Positions 34,500 to 46,707 of a stretch of DNA of 64,000 bases are shown here, piece after piece; the first letter of the stretch is position 1, and each line of letters starts with the position of its first letter. This DNA is from Catonia carolina (Eukaryota; Arthropoda; Insecta; Hemiptera; Achilidae). The position numbers and the translations under genes were made by a program. The stretch is from the NCBI GenBank assembly GCA_035578175.1, contig JAQMRL010000022.1:3728001-3792000 (forward strand). Reading direction: 5' to 3'. Below the pieces are notes generated by a model. The model saw only the letters and a program-made list of their open reading frames with translations. It was not told the DNA's origin and ran no database searches.

Positions 34500-34830
34500 T
34501 CCTAACCGCCAAGCCTCATTATGTATTTAATCACCCTCCTCCTATAGGCCTCCACTGGTCATCGCCTAAATTACTTCCCTCATCCATTGCTTTGCTGGTC
34601 GTCCTCTTTCTTTCACTCCCTTTGAGTCCAGTTCCATGCTTGGCTGATCCACCTCCCTTCATTCATCCAACGCAGGTGTCCATACCACAACCGTGTATTT
34701 TTTCTATTTCATCTATCATACTGTTTAGGCTGCCTACCTTCCTACCTACCAAAATTGCTTTATTCCTCATGTGCTTTAAATTCGAGATCCGACAACTTCT
34801 TCTCCAGATGTCCAACTACTCGGCTGCAAT
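34500..34830 (-). pseudogene. LINE reverse transcriptase C-terminal fragment, third type
   Basis: The minus strand reads VVGHLEKKLSDLEFKAHEE, then in other frames NRKNTRLWYGHLRWMNEGRW, ISQAWNWTQ and a basic R-G-R-P-A-K-Q-W end. The order L-W-Y-G-H-L-R-R-M, R-W-x-x-x-x-W-x-P, R-G-R-P-x-x-x-W is the usual end of insect LINE proteins. Several frameshifts and stops are present. Confidence 0.6.
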
Positions 34831-36058
34831 CATCATTTTATGAAACGTATCAAAGTAAATTAATTGACAAACTTCTTGTTTTAAGGGAAAAAATTTGTGA
34901 GTGAGATTTTTTTTTAAATTCCGAACTTGATGCGTATAATTTGGTTCCAGAGCTAATATGATTTTTAAAGAGGACGTAATCAGCACAGTAATTGAATCAT
35001 GCATGTTGAAACAAGTCAGGTTGTTGCTGACATAAAAATAAAATACAAGTTGCAAAGCATAAGATTGTATCTGACTTTAAGGAAAACTAAATGAATATTC
35101 TTTGGTCAGAACAAAACCCAGATACTATTGGACAAATGGGAACTATAAAAAATGTATAAAAATGAAACAAAATTCATCACAAAATATAAAATAATAAATA
35201 CATAACATTTATTAGGTCTTTTATGAGTGTCTACGCATGTGAATGCCTTAATGTGAGCGGAAAGGCTGTTCTAAGAGAAGCAGACAATTTTAAGAGAAAG
35301 ATCCGCAAGATAAAGGACCCGAGGGTAGTACACGGACAGTTCAGGTTACGAGGAAGATAAGAACTCTATAAGAAAAACGAACGATTTATGAAAACGATCA
35401 AAAAACGAAACTAAAATGTTATGTACACCCAAAAAATAGAATTGAACCAACAACAAACTTTTCTCACTAAATACAAATATAAGGTGTGAGGTAAGTGATT
35501 TAAGAAAACCAGAAAGATACTGAGAAAACTGGAATAAATCGAGAATGAACGGAACCAAATTCAGTCAACTGATTACTGACTTTAAGGGCTTCCACGAAGA
35601 ACAAAAGAAGACACCAGATGGACGAAAGAAAGGAGAAAAACCCACAGTGAAAGAATGTTAAGTGTGATCTGAAAAAAAAACTTCTAGAATTGTCTTAAGT
35701 TAATTTACATGGTCTAAAATAACGCTATTCGTGAAAAATACATTTATATGACTTCAAAAAATTAATTACTTCGTCTTCTCCCATACAAAATTAGTAGACG
35801 TAAAAACACCGTTAGGTTTTCTGAGAAATAATACTGAAAACGGTTTTTCATTCAGACTAAATAAATTGAAATAAATACAATGTACGTTTATTTGAATTTT
35901 CTTTTAATAATATCTTCTATTTTCGAATATTTTATTTATTTTTATACATTATTTTTTTATTGTTTATTTGCTTTGTTCCCCAAATTATCTTGCTTCAGTT
36001 TAATAATAGAATTTCATTACGTTCTAAAATTGTTTGTTTACTCAGTGGCGAATGATAT
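34831..36058. other. AT-rich interval, nothing recognised
   Basis: Frames such as 35346-35558 (minus) and 35880-36191 (plus) consist of F/I/L/Y codons from T-rich DNA, and the second runs into a SINE. I do not regard them as genes. Confidence 0.5.
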
Positions 36059-36070
36059 ACAAAATTCTTT

Positions 36071-36276
36071 TTTTTTCTTTATTTTTAAATTTATTTATTT
36101 AATGTCGCATCAACTACAACGATCATTAGCGACGACCTTGGGGTGTAACTTTTGTACAATGGAGGACGAAATGATTTTTTGTAACGTATGAAAATATGCC
36201 GTGCCTGAGTGGGATTCGAACCCAGGACCGCATGATGAGAGGCGAGCACGTCACCAATTACGCCAGTGCGGCCGGC
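36071..36276 (-). repeat. SINE family A, complete, perfect 12-bp TSD
   Basis: On the minus strand the head gccggccgcactggcgtaat carries the A box, B box and arm read ggttcgaatcccactcaggc, and the body cattttgtccttcattgtac-type sequence leads to the tail gtagttgatgcgacattaaa. acaaaattcttt stands on both sides at 36059-36070 and 36277-36288. Confidence 0.93.
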
Positions 36277-36308
36277 ACAAAATTCTTTGGTAAGGAGGTG
36301 AGGTTTAA

Positions 36309-36944
36309 CCCTAGAGCCGGCAATCGTCGATTTTGAGACGATGTTACCGCTTCATGAACCGGTCGCGTCGCAAAATCGGATTTGCTTCATAGCATTGCAA
36401 TATTGTTATTTTAGTTTTAATTTCATCTACAGAATGCGTTGCTGTTTTGTACAATAGTTTAGAAATGTATAAAGTAAATTTTTACTTATTATACAATAGC
36501 TTTAGTTGCATATTCTGCTTGTGTTTCTCTGTTGAAACCACGCTGTCCAAGAGCTGAATTTGGTTATTTCTTGGTTTACATGATGTGTTTTGTATATATT
36601 TTTTTCAGTTTTGAACATAGATTCGTTATTTTGGTCTTATTTTGAAATAAGCATTGAAATGTAATGAATTTTGAAAATAGAGCATAAGAAATTTTTAAAC
36701 AGTAGTGTCATCTGAAATTTTAGAAAAATATTTGTTTAAAAATCATTTTCAAAAAGTTTCAGCATCCGTTACTGTCAGATTAAAATTTCAGTGGTGTATT
36801 TATTCTATTTTCCTAAGTTTTCTTGTTATTTTGATGTCACGTGAAAAGATTTGTAATTTATAGCAAATTTTTAATGATTTCTTTACGGTTCGGTGACTAG
36901 AAACTCTCCGCCGGTCTACAAAAATGTTATTGCCGGCTGTAGGG
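36309..36944. mobile_element. piggyBac-like MITE, 636 bp
   Basis: The element is flanked by TTAA at 36305-36308 and 36945-36948. Its ends are inverted repeats ccctagagccggcaat and ccctacagccggcaat, 15 of 16 identical. TTAA target duplications and CCCT-starting ends are the hallmark of the piggyBac superfamily. There is no transposase frame, so it would depend on an enzyme elsewhere. The left end lies 20 bp from the neighbouring SINE duplication. Confidence 0.82.
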
Positions 36945-36948
36945 TTAA

Positions 36949-37794
36949 AAAAATATTTAATTTTTTTTAGTCATCTCCAGTGTATCAACATAAGCACTTA
37001 AAAAGATAAATTTCGGCAGGGGCGTTTTATCACCAAAAGTAAACCACTGTATGGCCTGTGTACTAAAGAATATTACGAAATATTGTGTGTAGAGCCTAAG
37101 TTGGATTACGACTCTGAATTTTATACCACAGAAGGGTAGATTGCAAGTGTGACGCTCAGTTATTTCTTATATTAATGCTCAAGAGAGTTGAATCATTTGT
37201 GAAGGGGAAGGTGTTGAGGGATAAACCCACTAAAATAACAAAGAGGGAGACTCCAAAAACATTTCATAAGATCAGGCAAAGCTTATCCGACTTGTAACTT
37301 TTCAAGTTATATTGGATTTTCTAAAGGTTTCATAAAATATCTGAACTTCCAAACTTTATTTCCTTTACATTTTTAAAACAAATAGTTTTTCTTTCAGAAT
37401 TCCTTTGTTTTTCAAATTTAAGTTATTCATATTATAATTTATTTTGATGATAAATAAAACACGCTACACGAATAAAACGCTTTAATTTAATTTATTATGA
37501 AATAACTAAAAAATACGGTAGTAACAAACATTGAACTTTAAAAATTTATTCAAAGGTTAGATTTATTTCTTCAGTTCAATGACTGTTAAATTTATTGTTT
37601 ACTCGTTGATAGGATCACAATAGAAATTTTACTAACAAATAATATTACACTTCATTTTTCATATACTTGTTTTTATTTTAATGGTGACAATTTCTTCTAA
37701 ATTTTACAGTCCAGTAAGTCGATTTATAAGTCTACTAAGGCGATTGCATTTACCGTAATTTTAAATTTATAGTATTCTATTTATTTATTTTTAA
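36949..37794. other. AT-rich interval, nothing recognised
   Basis: No gene or repeat could be supported. Confidence 0.5.
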
Positions 37795-38105
37795 TCCCTA
37801 ATGTGTGTATGTTGCAATCTGTTCAATTTAAGAAGAATATGCAATCCCATGTCTCAATGAGGTGACAATGATGTCTATGATGTGTAAATGAGGTGTAGTC
37901 TTGTACAGACTCAGGTCAACCACTCCTGAGATAGTATGGTTAATATTGAACCCTAACCATCAAAGTACACCGGTAACCACTGTCTAGTAATCAGATCCGT
38001 AGAAATGTAACCAACTACCTATACCAGGATTTGAAACCTTCGTCTCTGAAAATCATCAGTTAAAACAGCTGACAGCGGTTACGGCTTTACCACTAGCCAA
38101 CAACA
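37795..38105 (-). repeat. SINE family D, minus strand, with poly-G flank
   Basis: On the minus strand it starts at the tRNA-like head (gttggctagtggtaaagccg; ggtttcaaatcctggtatag) and ends ttagggattaaaaataaata. A run of 12 G (plus strand 38106-38117) abuts its 5' end. Confidence 0.8.
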
Positions 38106-38117
38106 GGGGGGGGGGGG

Positions 38118-39485
38118 AATGCATTCAAAATGTTTGGTGTATAGTGTATTGATAGAAAAATTCCTGTTACAATTTGGATTATTTGCAATCACAGCAAGAA
38201 TTATTCACTGATTTCCCCTAATAACAGGAACATCCATAAATAAAAAATGATTAAAAATTCAATTTTCAACCATATTTATCGACCATATTTTCAACCATAT
38301 TTTTCTATGTTATTATTAGAGTGATAATTACAGTTGAAGATAAAATAAATTGTTGAGGTAAAGGTTTGTGAAGTTAATAAATAATAAAGATTATAATTTT
38401 ATTTGGAGGCACCGTAATTCGCTCCAAAATAGTGCCACACACAGTTACATTGAACAAATCTTGGCACCAATTATATTGTCATATGTAATGTGATAAAAAA
38501 ATAAAATGTTTTACAATTTTACGGAGCATATTAATAAGTCTAATAAAAGTTAAGCTCTTGTATTTAAATTAGCATAAACAATTTTTAGAATGATATAAAA
38601 TCATATTCTACCTATAGATTTTGATAATTAAAATAAAACCCTTTGTTTAACATTCCATTCAAAATTTAAGGGAATAGTAAAAGTATAGGGGAAAATTAAC
38701 CTTAGTATTTGAATTCCACCTTTGTATAGCCTCCTGAAATGTTAAAAAGATTCATCCTCTTTATTTTCAAACTCTTTGTAACGGAGGTAAGAGAATGTTT
38801 GAAATTTCGCTGTACCTTTCACAACAAAATCAAAGTGCTGTATTATTTTATAAAATTTGCTTTTATGAAAAAATAAAATTTTGAGATAAAATTGCAGCAA
38901 AGTAGAAAACAGTCTTGCTTAAGATCATTTCGTCGTTGTGTAGTATTAGGTCTATAAAAAATGAAGACCGTTTCCTGTTAATGTTGTGTAGTTTAGTTTT
39001 ATGATACGTCTCAATATCGATTTTTGTGCTGAATATCCAGTACACAATAGGTACATTTGGCGTGAAAATAACCCTGCTTCCTTTTTCAATATAACTTTTA
39101 ACCGAACAATACTTTAATCAGGAATGGAATCCAGAAATAGACTGCGCTACTGAGCTTATTTTGTGAAATGCTTATGCGTAGAAAAAAAATAAAAGAGTTT
39201 TCTTGAAAGTTAAGTATGTTATAATAAAGTGAGTTTGGAGAACATACTGGAGAATCAAATCATTAAATTTTAGAATTCGAATTTATTTGAAAAAAAAATA
39301 TTGAAATGAGTTCAGTAGGTATACGCTTACTTTGCCGTTTTAATAAAAACATAAATTTTTAGAAATTAACTTTTAATATTCTGACAAGTGATAATAGCTT
39401 TTATGTGGGTTGACGGGTACAGTTATTGCCAAACGGGCGGCTATTGTATGCATTTCTATAAAAGGCAGAGTTCTTTGTATCTATT
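38118..39485. other. AT-rich interval, nothing recognised
   Basis: No gene or repeat could be supported. Confidence 0.5.
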
Positions 39486-39496
39486 ATGTTCTTTTT

Positions 39497-39894
39497 TTTC
39501 TGCCCATAACAGACAGGTGGAGTGTCAAATTATTTACACTCAATCTGTTCGTTGCAGGGCTAAAATAAATAGTTCTGTTTCTTATCACATGGTCAGCCAA
39601 TTAAATGACTGAATCATTTAAGAACAGAAGAGGTAGAGGTGTAAAAGACACTAATCAGAGTTATCTCCTCTGAAAGTAATGAATTTCATTATACAGCCAG
39701 ACCCTGTGGTGAATGAAGTGAAGTTGTCATTTACAGAGTGGAAAATATGTGCTTTTCAGAGGGCCTGGCATGCTGATAAGCGTACTTTTTCACTCAGTGA
39801 GGAAGGCAATTGTAAACCACCTCACTCCTTGTTTTACTTAGTAAAACCTCTAGAGGTTCAAACCAGCCTTTCGGCTGTTGACCTAAACAACAAC
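39497..39894 (+). mobile_element. Family X retroposon, complete copy (398 bp) with TSD
   Basis: This is the best-preserved plus-strand copy: start ctgcccataacagacaggtg, both 3' hairpins intact, end gacctaaacaacaac. atgttcttttt is repeated at 39486-39496 and 39895-39905. The long internal frame (MNFIIQPDPVVNEVKLSFTE...) stays open into the flank. Confidence 0.94.
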
Positions 39895-39905
39895 ATGTTC
39901 TTTTT

Positions 39906-40445
39906 ATTGGAATTCATTTTAATTTCTTTGCTAGTGTATTCAACTATTTGTATTTATTTTTATCCTTTTATTATTTGTTATTCGAGTTTATGAAACTTTT
40001 TAAATTTATTTTTCTGGTGTAATCTATTTTCTTCAGTCTAGTACTTAATGTGGTGAGAGCGTAGCAGATCTTCGTATACAGGAGTTAATGCACAATTTTT
40101 GGTTTTGTAAGCAAGATTAATTAATCTTATTCTGATTGTAAATAGCCGTATTTTTTTAGTTACATTTAGTTTAAATCTTAAGTTTTTAATAATATTTGGT
40201 AATAAATTTAGTCACTATTAAATTAAGTAATTTAATTGTAATCAACTATAATACAACTATATTATAACTACAATGAATTATTATCGTAATAATTCATTGT
40301 AATTAACTAATTTATTTGTAAAACTTGTTATAAGTTTAAAAGAAGTTTATGATTTATTAATAACCAGATTCCGAAAACCCAGAGTAAGCGTTAAAATATG
40401 TTTTTCGTTGTTTATTTGCAGTCCGTATGACTCATTTAGTATTCT
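39906..40445. other. AT-rich interval with a perfect hairpin
   Basis: A 14-bp perfect stem with a 3-base loop lies at 40270-40300 (acaatgaattatta, tcg, taataattcattgt). No gene is recognised. Confidence 0.6.
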
Positions 40446-40754
40446 CTAAAACACTAAAAAAAATTGTTCTGTAAACATTAATATACTCCCCTTATATAGA
40501 GTGGACACAGCTACAAGTAATATCCTATACACCCCAACGAACTGCAGATGACTGCAGATTAGATCTAGCCAATAACGGCCGAGATCGTGTGTGGGTTGCT
40601 CCTTCACTAAGTCACACTCTGTTCCACTGAACTCCAGCTGACTTTTTGTTAGGCTGTCATCCACAGCGGGACCACAATGTGACAACGCAGGGTACGATTG
40701 ACGAAAATCAATTGGCTCTTTGCTGTGATCTAGGTCCTTATGTTCCGCCTTCAT
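40446..40754 (-). other. GC-richer minus-strand frame with TATA-like box
   Basis: A 102-codon frame starts at an ATG (MKAEHKDLDHSKEPIDFRQS...) and runs to 40446. The composition is clearly less AT-rich than its surroundings and no domain is recognised. Within it, the minus strand has actctatataaggggagt (about 40486-40503), a good TATA box. The stretch may therefore be a promoter or LTR-like sequence rather than a protein gene. Both readings are uncertain. Confidence 0.3.
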
Positions 40755-40860
40755 CTATAGTCTCTAGTTCGTTAAGGTATAGTGGAATTTTTAGACGTTA
40801 AAACCCACCAAATCTGTACTTACCGTAACCAATCGTAGTCGTTAATAACAAAGGAATAAG

Positions 40861-41009
40861 TGGCCGCCTCTGTAGCGTAGCGATTAGTGCACTAGCCTCC
40901 CGGATTCGATTCCCGGCCAGGGTCTGGAAATTTTCACAACTCAAAACCCACTGTTCTTATTACCCACCGAAGTCACGCATAACCAAGCAGTTGATCCGAC
41001 TTTTAAAAA
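40861..41009 (+). repeat. SINE family B, plus strand
   Basis: The head is tggccgcctctgtagcgtag, the B box gattcgattcccggccaggg, the body tctggaaattttcacaactc, and the tail aaccaagcagttgatccgac. No clear TSD is seen. Confidence 0.85.
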
Positions 41010-42507
41010 TGCAATTAGTGTGATTTTGGATAAACAAAATGAAAGTAATATTTTTGTAAGTAAATAAATAACAAATATTTTCAAATACACTACCTACTAT
41101 TACCGGCTACTTAGCCTACTTTCAAAATGGTATTCAAATAAAATTTAAAAGAAATAAGTCGAACTTACTCAAAAATAAATAAAAAAATATAAGAAACATA
41201 TTAAACATTAAATCTCTAAAAAATCCCACTATTTCTACATCTTCAATAACCTATTATAATAAACTATGTAATTTATCAAATCTAGTGTAACTGAACATAT
41301 TGTGATTATTTTATTTTTATGTAGCTACTATTTTATAACGTAGGCACTAAAACGTATAGATGCTGCGCGATTGTAAATTCTAAAAACAAATACGTCTATC
41401 AAAAACTAAAATATCTATGAGCAAAGTAATTAGCAACAATTTTGGTATTAAACCAGATTCAAAATTGAATTTTATTTCAAATAATCTTAATTATTAAAAA
41501 CAACAACAAACTGATAAATAAATTAACTAATACAGGATTCATAAAATTACAAATACATTATTAAAATGAAACATATTCTGGATGATTTAAAAATATGTTA
41601 CACAAATGAAAACATGAAAATAATGTATGTAATAGTTTTTGTTATTACATGTATGTGGAATAAAACGAAATAAATTTGGTGATGACCTTGCAAAAGAGTA
41701 ATAATTTAAACTTATTACATCTTCAACTTAATTAACTTTAATTGGTTATGTATGTAACAAGAAAATAATTATTTTCAATAGGCTACGTAGTTAACAGCAC
41801 GCACATTTTCTAGGCATGACCAATAGTAATAGCAATAGGGTCGTTCGGATAAAATAGAAGATACTAGTTTCTTCAATGTTTAACACATAATTTACTATTA
41901 ACTAATTGCGTATAACCAGTTATTCTAAAGTTACAATACCTATACTGTATTTTTGTCCTTCTATTGCGATTAAACCCCATTCACCTTGTTTGTAAGAAAT
42001 GTGAATGGAATTAAAAATATTTAGATCACTTTTTAAATGGATCGTCTAACAGTATTTTATTTCGAATCATTTATAAATGTTAAAAACATTCAACTCAAAA
42101 GTTTTTAGGACTTCAATTTTGTTAAATTTGTGGTATGTCAATACAATTTATAAAAAAGTAAAATTAATTTTAAGATGTATATTAGGTATTTTAGAAAGGT
42201 GTATTAACAAATTTCATAATTTATTAATTTTTAACTTTACTATTTTTAGAAAAAAAGAATAGTGTTTTATATTACTTTAAAATTGTTGTTTGGTTGTTAC
42301 ATTTCCTAATTTAGTAACACGCTTTGATGTCTCATTCGAATGTGTTACTAATTAACAAACACATATTCTTAGTTTTATATTTAACCCTTGCCAAACAAGG
42401 CAGGAGATCTTTTTTAACTATCATCTTAAAGTAAAAATAAAAATTGCAAAACCATTAAATTAGTTCTGCAAGCCAATTACGTGCCCCACATATTAAAATG
42501 CTTAACT
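41010..42507. other. AT-rich interval, nothing recognised
   Basis: No gene or repeat could be supported. Confidence 0.5.
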
Positions 42508-42660
42508 GTAGGCTAGTGGACACTGTAATTCAAAAAGTCCCGGGTTCGGTTCCCGGCCTGGGTTGAAAATTATTATTCATGTTAAAAATCCACTGATTTC
42601 ATACCGTAACCTAAAGTAGTCGCTAATAACCGAAACAATTAATTAATACTCTTTAAATTA
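42508..42660 (+). repeat. SINE family B, diverged
   Basis: The head is decayed, the B box is clear (gggttcggttcccggcctgg), and the tail is agtagtcgctaataaccgaa with a variant end. Confidence 0.75.
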
Positions 42661-42730
42661 AATTCAAATATTAATATTTGAAAATTCAATATTAATTCAA
42701 TTAATTTAATTCTTAATAAAAACTTGATAA

Positions 42731-42965
42731 TTATTCTTCTTCTACTTACGATGAACGATTAGGCTTCCGCCTATTCCGACTCACAACAGCGACAAACTAC
42801 TGATTAATGCCATCTTTATCGTGGCTTCCCAACATCTCTCCTCCTCCACCAGTCTGTACTGCAAAACACTGAGGGGATCTTTCCCTCAGGAATTCTTTCT
42901 ACGTGGTCCCTCCATCGATTACGATATTCTGCAATCTTCCCATTTAAGTTGTATACATCCAGTTT
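42731..42965 (-). pseudogene. RTE-like LINE 3' end
   Basis: The minus strand encodes LDVYNLNGKIAEYRNRWRDH then VERIPEGKIPSVF and WWRRRDVGKPR, followed by a stop where the family has K. It ends with the shared 3' motif (cggaataggcggaagcctaa) and (GAA)n, seen as ttcttcttct at 42734. It is heavily 5'-truncated. It lies head to head with the next copy, but both have their own tails, so they are separate insertions. Confidence 0.78.
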
Positions 42966-42991
42966 AATAAATGATATTGATAATGATAATG

Positions 42992-44090
42992 CAAATTGAT
43001 AATAAATCAAGCAAATTGTGGAAAAAAGAAGGGAATATAATCTCGAGACGCATTTGGCTTTTATCGATTTTCAAAAAGCTTTTGATACAGTAGACAGGGA
43101 AAAACTATGGGATGTGTTGCAGAAGACAGGATATCCGCCCCATCTCATAAGGGCAGCTAAAAGCTTATATAAAGATACGAAAATCAAAGTAGATACGGGG
43201 AATTCCTACTCTGATGAAATAATAATTAATAAAGGACTAAGACAAGGATGTGGACTATCTCCCACGCTATTTAATATTTTTATAAATGACGTAATCAAGA
43301 GTTGGAAACCATTAGTACATTCAGGTATCTACATGAATGAAAGTTTGAAGTTAAACTGCCTTTTATTTGCTGACGACCTGATAATATTACAGGAGAAGGA
43401 GGATGACCTGCAGAGAGCAGTGTATGAGATGAGTAGAATATGCCAGGAATATAATTTGACAATTTCAACCAAAAAGACAAGGGTAATGGCATTCAGGGGG
43501 AAGGATCCTGTCAGAAGTAAAATTGTCATATATAATAAGATTATAGAACAGATATCCCATTTTAACTATCTAGGTTGCGATGTAACTTATCAACAGGGTA
43601 AGGAGGTATCATACACCTGTATGATAGGATCCACCGATTTCAACACATATGTGGTACTATCCACAGGAACTTGAAAAACATCACAAGTAAAGACACTAGA
43701 ATGAGATTTTATAAAACGATAGCTGCTCCAACAGTACTTTACGGAAGTGAAACGTGGGTTCTGTCAAGACGGGAAGAGAGCCGATTACAAGCAGCAGAAA
43801 TGAGATTTCTCCGGCAAACTTATGGCTGTAGTAGAGAGGACCGTTACAGAAACACGGAGATACGACAACATCTTAATATCTTCTCCATAAATGATAAAGT
43901 AATGGAGGGCAGGAAGAAGTGGATAGATCACTTAGGTAGAATGAAGGATGAAAGAGTACCCAAGCAGGCACTATGGTACAAGCCAAGGGGTAAAAGGGAT
44001 CGAGGACGTCCAAGGAAGAGATGGGCAGATGGTGGAGGTTCGGAACAGGCAGCAACGCCTAACCCGTGAAAGGAAGAAGAAGAAGAAGAA
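42992..44090 (+). pseudogene. RTE-like LINE, 5'-truncated, reverse transcriptase region
   Basis: It starts inside the reverse transcriptase: KRREYNLETHLAFIDFQKAF (motif A), GLRQGCGLSPTLFNIFIND (motif B), and an intact catalytic FADD at 43366-43377. It continues with KTRVMAFRGKDPVRSKIVIY. A frameshift near 43605-43630 separates this from the C-terminal part (MRFYKTIAAPTVLYGSETW, RNTEIRQHLNIFSINDKV, GRPRKRW). The stop at 44067-44069 is followed at once by (GAA)n. gataatgataatg occurs at 42979-42991 and 44091-44103, a possible TSD, though it is simple sequence. The active site is kept, but the copy cannot be autonomous because its endonuclease is missing. Confidence 0.88.
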
Positions 44091-44254
44091 GATAATGATA
44101 ATGATGACTTTATAATTAATTCAAATACTATTAATTATAATAAAATTCTGAAAAACTAATAATTCTTATTAATAAGGTACTTGATTTTTAGGAATATCAT
44201 GAACGAAAATGTTTTACGGAATAAAAATGTATTTTTAATTGCATTTTATTCCGG

Positions 44255-44399
44255 AAACTGCGATAAGATTATTGACATCTGTCTCAGGTTCGATTCCCGG
44301 CCAGATCTGGCATTTTTCGTCACCAATTTCCATTTATCACCAAGAATCGTCTGCATTAGTCTTAACATGCAAAACAGTCGGACGAGAAACAAAAAAAGT
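44255..44399 (+). repeat. SINE family C, 5'-truncated
   Basis: B box ggttcgattcccggccagat, body ctggcatttttcgtcaccaa, tail aaaacagtcggacgagaaac and poly-A. The first tRNA half is unrecognisable. Confidence 0.75.
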
Positions 44400-46707
44400 C
44401 ATCAGTGGAATGACGTTTCAGTATAGACATAAGGGACGTGTAAATAATCGTGTAATGGTTTTTTTATACGTAACTTGGGGAATTAGTAACAAGAATTTAC
44501 TTTGGAAACACTGTATTCGTGATGTTATTAAAGGCTTTGCAGCACAATACATCTGACAACGCTACTACTATAAATTCAGATCGGTTGGAACATTACCTTG
44601 TACATTAGGTTTTGAAGTCATGGGTAGTTTTGATCACTTGGCGAAAAATCTGTATGACTGTTTCAGTTTATCATTTTTAGTAATTTATAGTTAATGATTA
44701 ACGTATTGGCCATGCCGACAAGTATGAGTCAACAGAAATAAATAAATAAAGTGTAAGATATTCACGTAATAGGTTTGTATGTAAAGTCTGTTATTAAAAT
44801 ATATTGCAATAAAAAATAGTATCATTTTAGTAATTGCGGTTATTAAGTCTGCATTTTATTTTTTCATATGATACTGTTATCTTATTTTCCTAATTAATAC
44901 ACCTTGATAATATTGTTGCAATTATATTATTAGTGTAGTAAAAGAAACTCGACCTGTTAATTATCGATAATAATTAGTTACATAATCAACCGATAATAAG
45001 ATATGATAACATCTAATCATATTCACTTATATTGATACGATTTAGTTCACCATTTTGATCGTCTATGCGACATTTTCAAGTGTTGAATACGCGTACGTCT
45101 TGAGAGTTTAAAAATGATTTAAACATTTTTAAAAAAAAATTTCGGGAAATAAAGAAAATATATTTTTAAACAAAAAAATAAAAATCGATAGTGTAATAAG
45201 GCGTTTGGGACGGCATAATGAGTCAGTAGAAGAAAACTTAAGAAAGTTTTGCTACAAATTGGGTAACTAATTCAATAAGCGGCCTGCTGACAACCAGCCA
45301 TAAAACACAAAACTTTTCAAGTCTAATGTTAAATCTACATAGAGAAGAAACTGTTAAAAACAAAACAAACAAACAATGTTGTTAAAATATGTAGTTCTGA
45401 TTCTGATAACTATGGAAAAAATATTGAAAATATACTTAGGTACATTTTTAAAATTAAACGTTTGTATAATTACAATTTTACTTTGTCACTTATATTCAAG
45501 TAAAGTGTACTACTTAATCTACTCAAATTTCGTGTTTAAAATTAATAGCCAAAATTAAATTGAAGATTATTATCACATTGTAACCCAGCATGTAAAACTT
45601 TTCGCTTGCCACTAGAAGAGATTTACAAAGTACACTGTGCTCTTAAAATATCTCTGGAAGGAAGACACGCACTTAAATTAAATAAATGTAGGCCTACATT
45701 ATAATATCTCTTTTTTGGCAATCCTTTAATGTACCAAAATACAATAAAATATATTTTACAAATGATAAGAGACGGGAAGGATGGCGGATAAAGATGAGTG
45801 TGGAAATCGAATAACAAATAAAAGATTGCGAAAAATAATTGGTTTTCTATTTTTTTTTAAACGAGAAGTAAACATAAAAACAAAAAGCCGCCATTGTGAC
45901 ATTAATTCGTAGTTTACTTGATTCCGAAGCCTAATTTTCACGGTGTAAGTTATAGATATCAAAAACCCTGTTTTGTTCTCTGATGACCCAAGTTATAATG
46001 TTACAATGTTATAATGTTAAATTTACATAGAGAACAAACAAACAATGCCACACCAAAAAATTAATAATGATTTCACAAAATGTTAAAAATGTTACGGAAT
46101 AATTTCTTGAATTCTGAAACGAAGAAAAGCGAGTTAGTTGTAAATGAAATGTCTGCCTGCGTTTGTGTATTGCACCATTTAGATTTTATTAAACTAAATT
46201 ATTTCATACCTTAAAATAAAAGATTATTATTACTACGTATGAGTCAGTTGAGAAGTAATAAATAATACTTATAACTTAATAATAATTTAAAAAAGGAGTG
46301 CAATACGAATTAAGTAAATTACTTTCAATGTCAAATGCCATCTCATTCGCATATGAAAGAAAACATAAATTACCCCTACACATGAAAATGTATTTATTCT
46401 TTTATTTATTATTTGCATTTTTATGTATTTTTTAGTAGGCTACTTATATTAGTTTTATTGCATTTCTGTATCTAACAGTTAGTATACTAATTTCTTACAA
46501 ATCCAATAGAACTAAAATAGCAAAAATAAATCTATTTAGTACCTACACAAACATATTAAACACCTATTTATTTACCTAACTGTCAATGAGGTTATTATTT
46601 TTGTAATAAATTTCAAATAGTTCATAAATACAAAGTGTAATTCTAAACTTCAATATACTTAAACCGGAATATGGCATTAATAACTACCTAGTTAAATTGA
46701 TTAAACA
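44400..46707. other. AT-rich interval with one distant short repeat
   Basis: taatgttaaatctacatagag near 45325, with a following acaaacaaacaatg, recurs near 46015 as taatgttaaatttacatagag with the same ending, about 690 bp apart. No gene is recognised. Confidence 0.45.

Noticed and set aside
35880..36191. 103-codon frame resembling a membrane protein
   Set aside because: The hydrophobicity comes from T-rich codons and the frame runs into a family A SINE on the other strand.
42731..44090. Head-to-head RTE copies as one twin-primed insertion
   Set aside because: Both parts contain a protein C-terminus and their own GAA tail. Twin priming would invert a 5' part without a tail.
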